Of a stretch of 34,261 bases of DNA, positions 8,304-16,023 are shown one piece after another. The position numbers were made by a program, and so were the translations under genes. The notes below the pieces were generated by a model. That model made no database searches. It saw nothing but the letters and a program-made list of their open reading frames with translations, and was not told the origin of the DNA. Positions within the stretch are counted from its first letter, which is position 1. Each line of letters begins with the position of its first letter. The stretch comes from Streptomyces triticagri. GTDB taxonomy: Bacteria > Actinomycetota > Actinomycetes > Streptomycetales > Streptomycetaceae. The stretch is taken from contig NZ_QUAK01000012.1 of NCBI RefSeq assembly GCF_003429565.1, positions 4,287 through 38,547 of the forward strand, read 5' to 3'.

Positions 8304-8471
8304 ATGGCGGCCATGAAGCCGCGGACGGGCGACGGCCCGCTCGAGGTGACCAAGGAGGGGCGGGGCATCGTCATGCGCGTTCCGCTCGAAGGCGGCGGTC
8401 GGCTTGTCGTCGAGCTGACGCCCGATGAGGCCGACGCGCTCGGCGACGCCCTCAAGAAGGTCGTCGGCTGA
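8304..8471 (+). CDS. DUF3117 family protein (55 residues)
   Basis: A tiny protein, MAAMKPRTGDGPLEVTKEGR followed by a segment ending DEADALGDALKKVVG. It is highly conserved in actinobacteria and equivalent by sequence and position to Rv1211 of M. tuberculosis (next to tagA). It is cytoplasmic by appearance, with no membrane segment; the fold is probably a small beta-sheet with a C-terminal helix. No function is established that I know of. AAGGGG lies 8 bases before the ATG. It is followed by a clear terminator, so it seems to be a single-gene unit. Confidence 0.9.
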   Translation: MAAMKPRTGDGPLEVTKEGRGIVMRVPLEGGGRLVVELTPDEADALGDALKKVVG

Positions 8472-8506
8472 CGCGGAGCGCCCGGCGCTTATTCAGGATG
8501 TGAATG

Positions 8507-8533
8507 CCCCGGCACACTAACAGCGTGCCGGGG
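8507..8533. terminator. Hairpin terminator after DUF3117
   Basis: CCCCGGCAC (8507-8515) and GTGCCGGGG (8525-8533) form a perfect 9-bp stem with a 9-base loop. A second copy of GTGCCGGGG at 8541-8549 could pair instead, giving two alternative hairpins. It sits between the converging DUF3117 and O-methyltransferase genes. Confidence 0.7.
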
Positions 8534-8582
8534 TATCGCTGTGCCGGGGTGCTTCCCGGCCGGCCGCCGGCGCCCGACGGCG

Positions 8583-9215
8583 TCAGCGCTTGACCGCGCA
8601 GAGCAGCCCGTCCGCCGTCGGGAGCAGGGCCGGCAGCAGCTCCTCGCTCTCCCGTACGGCCCGCAGCAGCTCCCGCTGGCGCACCACCTCGACCGGCTGC
8701 GGTCCCGAGTCGACCGTACGGCCGTCCGCGAGGACTCCCTCGAAGCAGACCAGGCCGCCCGGGCGGAGCAGGCGCAACGATTCAGCGAGGTAGTCGAGGC
8801 ACTCCGTCCGGTCGCCGTCGCAGAACACCAGGTCGTAGCCGCTGTCCGCGAGCCGGGGCAGTACGTCGAGGGCGCGGCCGGGGATGAAGCGGGCGCGATT
8901 GCCCGCGAAGCCGGCCGCCCGCAGGGCCTCGCGGGCGAACTGCTGGCGCTCGGGCTCGGGGTCCACGGTGGTCAGGACGCCGTCGGGACGCATGCCCTGC
9001 AGGAGGTGGATGCCGGACACGCCCGTGCCGGTGCCGATCTCGGCGACCGCCTTGGCGCCCGCCGTCGCGGCCAGCATCGCGAGGGTCGTACCGGTGGCAG
9101 GGGACACCGGACGCAGCCCTGACTCCCTGGCCCGCTCACGGGCCCAGAGCAGAGCTTCGTCCTCGGCGACGAAGGCGTCCGCGAACGCCAGGCTCGACTG
9201 CCGGTTGCCGGTGAT
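8583..9215 (-). CDS. Class I SAM-dependent O-methyltransferase (Rv1220c type); start codon unresolved
   Basis: Rossmann-fold O-methyltransferase family 3 (catechol OMT-like) with motif I AVAEIGTGTGVSGIHLL, the acidic residue after strand 2 (TTVDPEPE), FCDGDR, and the family C-terminus DGLLCAVKR. The substrate is unknown. Coding similarity clearly extends upstream of the first canonical start (GTG at 9107): the frame reads [20 protein letters not shown], the usual N-terminal region of the family. Yet back to the in-frame TAA near 9294 there is no ATG, GTG or TTG. AGGAG lies 6 bases before an ATC codon at 9215, which I use as a provisional start (210 residues). It is divergent from sigE, as in mycobacteria. 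Confidence 0.8.
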   Translation of the reverse strand: MTGNRQSSLAFADAFVAEDEALLWARERARESGLRPVSPATGTTLAMLAATAGAKAVAEIGTGTGVSGIHLLQGMRPDGVLTTVDPEPERQQFAREALRAAGFAGNRARFIPGRALDVLPRLADSGYDLVFCDGDRTECLDYLAESLRLLRPGGLVCFEGVLADGRTVDSGPQPVEVVRQRELLRAVRESEELLPALLPTADGLLCAVKR

Positions 9216-9308
9216 GACCCTCTCCTGTCCCCGTTGATGGTCTGGCGGTGACTGTATCCGCTGGGGCCGGGAACCCGCAGATGGGACCGGGCGTTATGAG
9301 GGGGGAAA

Positions 9309-9330
9309 CACAGGACGGGCACAGGACGGG
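9309..9330. repeat. 11-bp tandem duplication in sigE leader
   Basis: CACAGGACGGG occurs twice back to back (9309-9319 and 9320-9330) about 115 bases upstream of the sigE start, in the region shared with the divergent O-methyltransferase gene. Confidence 0.8.
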
Positions 9331-9389
9331 GGAGGTGCGGGAGTTGAGCAGGAGTCCGGTCGCGGAGCGAGACGCAGTTCAGGGCGCCG

Positions 9390-9430
9390 CACTTATTCCA
9401 AATTCACGCAAAAAAGCTTATCCGGAGCTA
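9390..9430 (+). promoter_or_regulatory. AT-rich patch, probable sigE promoter region
   Basis: This segment (ACTTATTCCAAATTCACGC, then a run of six A and GCTTATCC) is much poorer in GC than its surroundings and ends 16 bases before the chosen sigE ATG at 9446. A promoter here is likely, but I cannot assign reliable -35 and -10 boxes or say which sigma factor reads it. It supports starting the protein at 9446. Confidence 0.35.
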
Positions 9431-9445
9431 ACGGTCGAGGTGGCT

Positions 9446-10258
9446 ATGGTAGGGGCTCCACTGGACACCACCAGAGCCGACAGGGGAGGTGCGGCTACGG
9501 CCGGTGACCGGGGAAATATGTCGCGCATACGGCGTCGTTTTCTCAGGTCGGCGGGCGAGCCGAAATCCGTGACCGACACTGCTGACCGTTCCCCCCGCAG
9601 CCCTCAGGGCGCGGGAGGTGCCACCGAAACCGAATCCGCACACACCGCGACCTTTGCCGCCGATGCGGAATCGGGGGCGTGGACTCCGCCCACCTGGGAG
9701 GAGATCGTCAGCACGCACAGCGGCCGTGTGTACCGCCTCGCCTATCGCCTCACGGGTAATCAGCACGACGCCGAGGACCTCACCCAGGAAGTCTTCGTCC
9801 GCGTATTCCGCTCCCTCTCGACGTACACCCCGGGCACTTTCGAGGGCTGGCTGCACCGCATCACCACCAATCTCTTCCTGGACATGGTCCGGCGGCGCCA
9901 GCGCATCCGTTTCGACGCGCTCGGTGACGACGCGGCGGAGCGGCTGCCCAGCCGCGAGCCGTCGCCGCAGCAGGTCTTCCAGGACACCCACTTCGACGCC
10001 GACGTCCAGCAGGCGCTCGACACCCTCGCGCCCGAGTTCCGCGCGGCCGTCGTCCTGTGCGACATCGAGGGTCTGTCGTACGAGGAGATCGCCGCCACCC
10101 TGGGCGTCAAGCTGGGCACCGTGCGCAGCCGTATCCACCGTGGGCGCTCGCAGCTGCGCAAGGCGCTGCAGCACCGTTCGCCGCAGGCCCGCGCGGAGCG
10201 GCGTCTGGTCGGGGCCGCGGGTGTGCCCGCGCTGGGAGGAGGGGGCGCGTCCGCGTGA
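9446..10258 (+). CDS. sigE: ECF RNA polymerase sigma factor, SigE type
   Basis: A 270-residue group IV sigma factor. A Ser/Thr/Gly-rich leader of about 80 residues is followed by sigma region 2 (about 83-152, with the -10 recognition segment [20 protein letters not shown] and [20 protein letters not shown]) and region 4 (about 185-241, helix-turn-helix [25 protein letters not shown]). It would direct RNA polymerase to envelope-stress promoters. ATG 9446 is chosen for its GAGG and because [15 protein letters not shown] is the usual family start; the frame is open back to 9248 without coding character. Its stop overlaps the anti-sigma start. The name follows the mycobacterial sigE-rseA-htrA-tatB order and differs from S. 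coelicolor SigE (the CseB-controlled factor). Confidence 0.92.
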   Translation: MVGAPLDTTRADRGGAATAGDRGNMSRIRRRFLRSAGEPKSVTDTADRSPRSPQGAGGATETESAHTATFAADAESGAWTPPTWEEIVSTHSGRVYRLAYRLTGNQHDAEDLTQEVFVRVFRSLSTYTPGTFEGWLHRITTNLFLDMVRRRQRIRFDALGDDAAERLPSREPSPQQVFQDTHFDADVQQALDTLAPEFRAAVVLCDIEGLSYEEIAATLGVKLGTVRSRIHRGRSQLRKALQHRSPQARAERRLVGAAGVPALGGGGASA

Positions 10259-11238
10259 GTGGTTCACGTCCTACACCTGCCGAGCAGCACCTGGGCGATC
10301 GTCTCGCCGCCCTGGTGGACGGCGAGTTGGGCCATGACACCCGGGAGCGGGTGCTGGCTCATCTCGCGACCTGCGCCAAGTGCAAGGCCGAGGCCGATGC
10401 ACAGCGCCGGCTCAAGACCTTCTTCGCCGACACCGCGCCGCCGCCACCGTCCGAGGGCCTCCTGGCCCGGCTGCAGGGGCTGCCGGAGGGCGGTCCCGAC
10501 GGTGGCTCGCCGTTCGGCGGGGACGAGATGCTGCCGGTGTCGGCCGACCGTTTCTTCGGCATGCCCGGGGAGGGCACCTTCCGTTACGCGCCCGCGGGCG
10601 GCGCCGGCGGGCTGCTGCCCGGGGGCGACTCCGGGCGCGGCTTCCGGATCCACGACGTCGGGCGCGGTGCGGCCGAGCGGTCTGCCTCCCGTGGCCGGCG
10701 GTTCGCGTTCGCCGCAGCCGGGGCGGTCTCGCTGGCCGCCATCGCGCTCGGCGGGGTCTCCACGGGACTGCCCAGCGACACCGGTGACATACGCGGCTCC
10801 AAGGCCGCCCCGCAGCGCACCCAGGGCGGCGGGGGCACGGCCGCCGGCGATACGCAGCGACGGCGCGGCAGCGGGCAGTTGGCCACCGCGCAGACCGGCC
10901 AGGCACGGACCTTGGCGGCGCCGGCCGCCACGCCGAGTGTCTCGGCGCCGCTGCTGCCCGGAGTTCCACAGCGCGAGCGGACGCTGCAGGAGGCGAGGGC
11001 GCAGGGCATGCCTGCCTCGCCGCTGCTCTCCGGAGCCGGGGCCACGAGCGCCCTGTCGCCGTTGATACGGCCGGTGTCGGAGTCCGCGGAGCAGCCGCCT
11101 GTACGAGGGCCCGTGGAGCGCGGTCCCGCGCAGGGGCTCGACCCCAGGTCCGGACTCGACTCGGCCTCGGGCGTCTGGGCCGGTGCATCGGCCGCGCCCA
11201 CGGCGAGCTCGGGGCCTTCGGTTTCGTCCGCCCGCTGA
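10255..11238 (+). CDS. Membrane-bound zinc-type anti-sigma factor
   Basis: A 327-residue regulator that should sequester the sigma factor encoded just upstream. The N-terminal 45 residues carry a zinc anti-sigma (ZAS) domain with the H-x3-C-x2-C motif His36, Cys40, Cys43 (HLATCAKC). A linker is followed by one transmembrane helix at about 149-170 ([18 protein letters not shown]) and an extracytoplasmic region of about 155 residues rich in Ala, Pro and Ser. The GTG start overlaps the sigE stop (GTGA), indicating translational coupling and near-stoichiometric synthesis. Release by redox change at the zinc site or by proteolysis is possible; in mycobacteria the homologous RseA is degraded after phosphorylation. 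Which applies here is not visible. Confidence 0.88.
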   Translation: MSGSRPTPAEQHLGDRLAALVDGELGHDTRERVLAHLATCAKCKAEADAQRRLKTFFADTAPPPPSEGLLARLQGLPEGGPDGGSPFGGDEMLPVSADRFFGMPGEGTFRYAPAGGAGGLLPGGDSGRGFRIHDVGRGAAERSASRGRRFAFAAAGAVSLAAIALGGVSTGLPSDTGDIRGSKAAPQRTQGGGGTAAGDTQRRRGSGQLATAQTGQARTLAAPAATPSVSAPLLPGVPQRERTLQEARAQGMPASPLLSGAGATSALSPLIRPVSESAEQPPVRGPVERGPAQGLDPRSGLDSASGVWAGASAAPTASSGPSVSSAR

Positions 11239-11255
11239 TCGCGCCCTGCGCGATC
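11237..11255 (+). terminator. Short hairpin at the end of the anti-sigma gene (attenuator candidate)
   Basis: GATCGCGC (11237-11244) and GCGCGATC (11248-11255) form an 8-bp perfect stem with a 3-base loop, starting inside the stop codon. htrA begins 160 bases later, so the hairpin could reduce read-through from sigE into htrA or protect the upstream mRNA end. Confidence 0.35.
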
Positions 11256-11418
11256 GCTCGCAAACCTGGTTGAATTCTGCTGGCCGTGTCCGTCCCGGGA
11301 GTTGGTGTCCCGAGGGATGCGGCACCGGGGACTGAGACCGAGCCGCAGCGCAGGCGCGCGGCTCTCCGCGGGACAAGGGGTGCGACCGCCCCGGCCGCGC
11401 ACCAGCTGTGGGGAGAAC

Positions 11419-13926
11419 ATGGACGAGCGGGGGCCCACCGGGCCGAAGGCGAAGTGGTGGAGCCGTCCGCGGAGAGCGGCAGCGGACGCCTCGGGGGCGG
11501 CGGAGCCGGCTGGGTCCGCCGGCTCGGACGGGGCGTTCGGGGCCGGGGCTTCTGGTGCGATCGGCGCTCCCGGGCAGCCTGCGGATGCGGTGCCGGATGC
11601 AGTCGGGGCGGCAGATGAGCCCGGTGCGGGCGTCTCGGATTCCTCGGCTGCCTCGGACGCCGCGTCCGCCGCGCGGCCGGTCGACGCGGCAGACGCGCCG
11701 TCGGTGGCCAAGTCCCTTGAGGGGCAAGGTGGTTCCGTCGGCCCCTCCGGCGTCGGAGCTGCGGAGTCCGGTGCTTCGGACGCGGGTGCCACCGGCTCCG
11801 TGCCCGCCGACGAGCCCGGCGGCGGTGACTACCTGCTGCAGGACTCGGTGCCGAGCGGCGCCCGGGCCGAGGCGCACGGCGACGCGGACGGCGGCGAGCC
11901 CGGTTCGGCCGATGCGTCTGCTGCCTCCGACGTGCCCGCCGCCTCCGACGCGCCTTCGGCGCCCGGTGTCGTGCGAGAGCTCGCGGACGACGTGCCCGCT
12001 GCGGATCGCGTAGCTGCTGCGGACCCCATATCCGGGTCACCCGCTCCCGACGGTCCCACCCCCGACAATCCCGCCTCCGATGCGTCCACCTCGGCCACCC
12101 CCGCGGCAGCCACCCCCGCCGCAGACACCCCCTCCGACGCGCGGCCGACGCCCCGGCACGCGCCCGATCCGTACGGGACACCGCCCTACGGGGAGCCCGG
12201 ACCGTGGGCGCCCGCACCGCCCGTGCAGCATCCCGTGGCCACGCCGGCCCAAGGCACGCACGTACCGCCGAGCACGGCGCAGACCTCCGCGCCGCCGCCC
12301 GCCGGGAGCCACGGCGCGACAGGCGAAGCCCAACGACCCGCTTCCGGGCCGCACGAGCCCGCGCAGAGCGGGCCCATCCAGCCCCGGACCGGGCATCCCC
12401 AGGGCCCGCCGGGCCACAACCGCCCGGCGCCGAACCAGCAGGCACCGAACACCGGAACCGCGCACACCCAGGCTCCGCACCCCCAGCCCCCGCACCCGAG
12501 TCCGCCCGCCCCGACCACGAACGGCCCTCACCAGCCCGGAACCCCGGCCCAGCCCGGAACTCCGGCCGGAGGCACCCGCCTCCCCACCGGCGCCACCCCG
12601 CAGGCAGCGACCGCGCACCCCGCCGCCCCGCACCCCGGCCCCGAGCAGCACACCAACACCCCGCACCAGCCCGGCCCCGGCCACCACCACCCCACCCCCG
12701 GCGGCCGCCCGCCCGCACCCACCACGCCCTGGCAGCACTACGACCCCTGGCGCGCCCCGGCCGGAGGGCCCCTGCTGCACCCGGCTGGCCCCGGCGGCGT
12801 TCCCAAGGAGAAGCGCGGCCGCCGTCGTGGGCTGCTGGTACTGGGAGCCGTCGCCCTCGCCCTCGTGGCGGGCGGCATCGGCGGTGGCATCGGCGCGTAC
12901 TGGGAGCGCAACGGCGGTATCGGGACGGTCGAACTCCCGCAGACCGACAAGGAGTCCAGGGACCGGGCCCCCGACAGCATCGCCGGAATCGCCGCCAAGG
13001 CCCTCCCCGGAGTGGTCACCCTGCATGTGAACGGCGGCGGCGCACAGGGCACGGGCACCGGCTTCGTGATCGACAACCGCGGCCACATCCTGACCAACAA
13101 CCACGTCGTCGACCCGGCGGGCACGGGCGGCCGGATCACCATCACCTTCAGCGGCGGCGAGACCGCCAAGGGCCGTGTGGTCGGCCGCGACTCCGGCTAC
13201 GACCTGGCCGTCGTCAAGGTCACCGGCGTCTCCGGCCTCAAGCCCCTGCCGCTCGGCAATTCGGAGAACGTCCGGGTCGGCGACCCGGTGGTGGCCATCG
13301 GCGCCCCGTTCGACCTGTCCAACACGGTCACCTCCGGGATCATCAGCGCCAAGGAGCGCCCGATCACCGCCGGCGGCGAGGAGGACGGCAGCGACGTCAG
13401 CTACGTCGACGCCCTGCAGACCGACGCCCCGATCAACCCGGGCAACTCCGGCGGCCCGCTGGTCGACTCCGAGGCCCGGGTGATCGGAATCAACAGCGCC
13501 ATCCGCTCCGCCGGCAGCGGCTCGGACCAGGAGGGCGGCGGGCAGGCGGGCTCGATAGGACTCGGCTTCGCCATCCCGGTCAACCAGGCGAAGCGGGTGG
13601 CCGAGGAGCTCATCAACGACGGCCGCGCCACCCACCCGGTCATCGAGGTCACCCTCGACACCCGCTACGACGGCGACGGCGCCCGGGTGGCCAAGAAGGG
13701 GGCCGACGGCACCCGCGCCGTCACCCGCGGTGGTCCGGGCGACAAGGCCGGCATCAAACCGGGCGACGTGATCACCGAGGTGGACGGCCGGCGGGTGCAC
13801 TCCGGCGAGGAGCTGATCGTCAAGATCCGCTCCCACCGCCCGGGCGACAAGCTGGACCTGACCCTGGAGCGATCCGGCAAGAAGCGCACGCTGTCCCTGG
13901 TCCTCGGCGCCTCGCACGGTGACTGA
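11419..13926 (+). CDS. htrA: HtrA/DegP-family membrane serine protease with PDZ domain and very long disordered N-terminus
   Basis: An 835-residue S1C protease. Residues 1 to about 470 are low complexity: acidic Ala/Ser/Asp-rich first, then Pro/His/Gly-rich, and would lie in the cytoplasm. One transmembrane helix (about 472-494, after KRGRRRG) puts the protease outside. The catalytic triad is intact: His562 (LTNNHVVD), Asp595 (SGYDLAVVKV), Ser677 (NPGNSGGPLVD). A PDZ domain follows (about 735-825; GDKAGIKPGDVITEVDGR). It would process or degrade misfolded envelope proteins and may act on the sigma/anti-sigma pathway. GGGGAG precedes the ATG. A 20-bp tandem duplication spans the stop codon. 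Confidence 0.92.
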   Translation: MDERGPTGPKAKWWSRPRRAAADASGAAEPAGSAGSDGAFGAGASGAIGAPGQPADAVPDAVGAADEPGAGVSDSSAASDAASAARPVDAADAPSVAKSLEGQGGSVGPSGVGAAESGASDAGATGSVPADEPGGGDYLLQDSVPSGARAEAHGDADGGEPGSADASAASDVPAASDAPSAPGVVRELADDVPAADRVAAADPISGSPAPDGPTPDNPASDASTSATPAAATPAADTPSDARPTPRHAPDPYGTPPYGEPGPWAPAPPVQHPVATPAQGTHVPPSTAQTSAPPPAGSHGATGEAQRPASGPHEPAQSGPIQPRTGHPQGPPGHNRPAPNQQAPNTGTAHTQAPHPQPPHPSPPAPTTNGPHQPGTPAQPGTPAGGTRLPTGATPQAATAHPAAPHPGPEQHTNTPHQPGPGHHHPTPGGRPPAPTTPWQHYDPWRAPAGGPLLHPAGPGGVPKEKRGRRRGLLVLGAVALALVAGGIGGGIGAYWERNGGIGTVELPQTDKESRDRAPDSIAGIAAKALPGVVTLHVNGGGAQGTGTGFVIDNRGHILTNNHVVDPAGTGGRITITFSGGETAKGRVVGRDSGYDLAVVKVTGVSGLKPLPLGNSENVRVGDPVVAIGAPFDLSNTVTSGIISAKERPITAGGEEDGSDVSYVDALQTDAPINPGNSGGPLVDSEARVIGINSAIRSAGSGSDQEGGGQAGSIGLGFAIPVNQAKRVAEELINDGRATHPVIEVTLDTRYDGDGARVAKKGADGTRAVTRGGPGDKAGIKPGDVITEVDGRRVHSGEELIVKIRSHRPGDKLDLTLERSGKKRTLSLVLGASHGD

Positions 13927-13948
13927 GGGCCTCGCACGGTGACTGAGG
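13909..13948. repeat. Perfect 20-bp tandem duplication across the htrA stop codon
   Basis: GCCTCGCACGGTGACTGAGG is present at 13909-13928 and again at 13929-13948. The first copy encodes the last residues and stop of HtrA; the second is untranslated. Perfect identity suggests a recent slippage event. Confidence 0.9.
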
Positions 13949-14135
13949 CACCCGGTGAACACCGGCCCGTACCCCGAACTGCCCCGGGACAGTACCGGCC
14001 GTACAGCATCGGCGGGTACCGTGGACCCTGCCCGAGCCCGGCCCGCCCCGAAGGACCAGGGAACCGAAGGAACCGACGGACCGGTCAGGCACGGGACGTC
14101 CTGCCCGGGCCGCGGACATCGCTAGGAGCTGCAAG

Positions 14136-14630
14136 GTGTTCAATGACATAGGCGCACTTGAGCTGGTGACGCTCGTGGTCCTCGCCGTGATCATCTTCGG
14201 TCCGGACAAGCTGCCCAAGGTCATTCAGGACATCTCCGGTTTCATCCGCAAGGTCCGCGAGTTCTCCGACAGCGCCAAGCGGGACATCCGCGAGGAGCTC
14301 GGACCGGAGTTCAAGGACTTCGAGTTCGAGGACCTGAATCCGAAGAAGTTCGTCCGCAAGCACCTGGACTCCGACGAGCTCGGCCTCAAGGAGATCCGTA
14401 ACAGCTTCGACCTCAAGAAGGAGATGAACGAGGTCGCGGACGCGGTGAACGGGGACGAGGGCGATTCCGGGAAGCCGTCGCTGTCCAAGGACACCGCACC
14501 CTCGCTGTCGAAGGACCCCGCGCCGTCGCTGACGAAGGACACCGCGCCCTCGCTCACCAAGGACGGCGGCGCGGCCGCGCCGAAGCAGGCCACCGCGGAC
14601 CTTCCGCCGTTCGACGCGGACGCCACCTGA
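14136..14630 (+). CDS. tatB: Twin-arginine translocase subunit TatB
   Basis: A 164-residue Tat receptor component that works with TatC to recognise twin-arginine signal peptides. It starts with a transmembrane helix (IGALELVTLVVLAVIIFGPDKLP) carrying the conserved Glu and the FGPDKLP hinge of TatB, followed by an amphipathic helix (VIQDISGFIRKVREFSDSAKR) and a charged tail. The C-terminus holds four copies of an 8-residue repeat, PSL(S/T)KDxA. GTG at 14136 is preceded by AGGAG at a good distance. Position after htrA is the same as in mycobacteria. TatA and TatC are not in the window. Confidence 0.92.
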   Translation: MFNDIGALELVTLVVLAVIIFGPDKLPKVIQDISGFIRKVREFSDSAKRDIREELGPEFKDFEFEDLNPKKFVRKHLDSDELGLKEIRNSFDLKKEMNEVADAVNGDEGDSGKPSLSKDTAPSLSKDPAPSLTKDTAPSLTKDGGAAAPKQATADLPPFDADAT

Positions 14631-14892
14631 GTCCGAGCTCCGTCGCGCCCGGATCACAGGCCCTCTGACACGCCGACATCTACCACCCGTAGGGTGACGA
14701 CGGCCTCAGGGCAAAACTGGCGAAGCCACCCCAAACGGCGCCGCAATCCGGGCAAATACCGATCCCGTGCCGCCATGAGATCCGTCTCGCCCGGCGGGGA
14801 TGGCTATTCTCCTCTGTTGTTGTCCGGACTCAGGACGCCCGAGGGGGGCGGGCCGCTCCGGACCGACTGCGAACGAGGAGGCGGCCGGACAG

Positions 14893-16023
14893 ATGCAGAC
14901 GAAGAGTCAGACAGGCCCGGGCACGGTCGACGGTTATCTCCTGGCGCCGTTCCCGTGGTACGGCCTCGACGAGGCGTTCACCGGACCGCGCTGGCTGATG
15001 CAGGTCGGCGCGGGCGCGGACGGCACGGTCGAGCACGGTTCCGTCGGACACGGCGAGGAGCCGTCCGTACGGTCCGAGGCCACCCTGGACCGCGAGCGCT
15101 TCGCGGTCGTCGTGACCGTGGCCTCCAGCCCGCTCAGGGACAGCGCGGACGGTACGGGCATGCTCGAGGCCACTTCGGTGTCGTCGGCCGCCTGGCTGGC
15201 CGGCGTCGGACTGCTCACCTTCACCTGGCCCGGACAGCTGGACCACACCCTGCGCGACGACTGGCTGGACCAGCAGACCGAGGCGGCCTGGGTCCTCGCG
15301 GACGACCTGGACGGCCCCGACTGGACGAGCCTGTCGCTGCCGGTGAACGGCGTGCCGGTGCCGTTCCACTACCGCGAGTCCGAGTACGGCTGGGTCCTCG
15401 CGGGCTCCACCCGGGCCGGCGTGCACCTCGGTGCGTACGGCCGCGGCCTGAGCGCGTACGGGCTCGGCTTCGCCGAGATCAAGGACATCGGCGCGTGCAC
15501 ACCCGGCCGCGCGCCGGGCGCACCGCCTCAGAACTTGTTGCGCGGCGTGATCCCGAGCGCCATGCCCGACAGGCCCCGCTGCCGCCCGCCGAGCTTGCCG
15601 GCGATCGACCGCAGTGCCGATCCGGCGGGAGACTCCGGGTCGGTCAGGACGACCGGCCTGCCGTCGTCGCCGCCCTCGCGCAGCCGTACGTCGATCGGGA
15701 TCGAGCCGAGCACGGGCACCTGGGCTCCGGTGGTCCTGGTGAGCCCCTCGGCGACCCGCTCGCCGCCGCCGGTGCCGAAGACGTCCACCATCTCGTCGCA
15801 GTGCGGGCAGGGCAGACCCGACATGTTCTCCACCACGCCGACGATCTTCTGGTGGGTCTGCACTGCGATCGAGCCGGCCCGCTCGGCGACCTCCGCGGCG
15901 GCCTGCTGGGGGGTGGTGACGACCAGGATCTCCGCGTTGGGCACCAGCTGGGCGACCGAGATGGCGATGTCGCCGGTGCCGGGCGGCAGGTCGAGCAGGA
16001 GTACGTCCAGATCGCCCCAGTAG
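14893..16023 (+). CDS. Unknown conserved-looking protein; frame has no stop and runs antisense into mrp
   Basis: The ATG at 14893 follows GAGGAGG. The first about 200 residues look coding: an acidic, Trp-rich soluble protein (AFPWYGLDEAFTGPRWLMQVG-like start, then AWLAGVGLLTFTWPG, FHYRESEYGWVLAGSTRAGVHLGAYGRGLSAYGLGFAEIKDIG). I do not recognise a family. After KDIGACTPGRAPG at about 15525 there is no stop codon; the frame continues to a TAG at 16021-16023, overlapping the convergent mrp gene by 496 bases. The tail is simply the mrp antisense frame, so the functional protein probably ends near residue 210 or carries a non-homologous tail. If fully translated it is 376 residues. Confidence 0.6.
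   Translation: MQTKSQTGPGTVDGYLLAPFPWYGLDEAFTGPRWLMQVGAGADGTVEHGSVGHGEEPSVRSEATLDRERFAVVVTVASSPLRDSADGTGMLEATSVSSAAWLAGVGLLTFTWPGQLDHTLRDDWLDQQTEAAWVLADDLDGPDWTSLSLPVNGVPVPFHYRESEYGWVLAGSTRAGVHLGAYGRGLSAYGLGFAEIKDIGACTPGRAPGAPPQNLLRGVIPSAMPDRPRCRPPSLPAIDRSADPAGDSGSVRTTGLPSSPPSRSRTSIGIEPSTGTWAPVVLVSPSATRSPPPVPKTSTISSQCGQGRPDMFSTTPTIFWWVCTAIEPARSATSAAACWGVVTTRISALGTSWATEMAMSPVPGGRSSRSTSRSPQ

Noticed and set aside
9248..9445. Sigma factor extended upstream to 9248
   Set aside because: The added part contains the AT-rich promoter-like patch and the tandem duplication; ATG 9446 has its own ribosome binding site and family-like start.
11877..13962. Long minus-strand ORFs across htrA (for example 12037-13962)
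   Set aside because: Shadow frames caused by high GC; the plus strand carries the intact protease triad.
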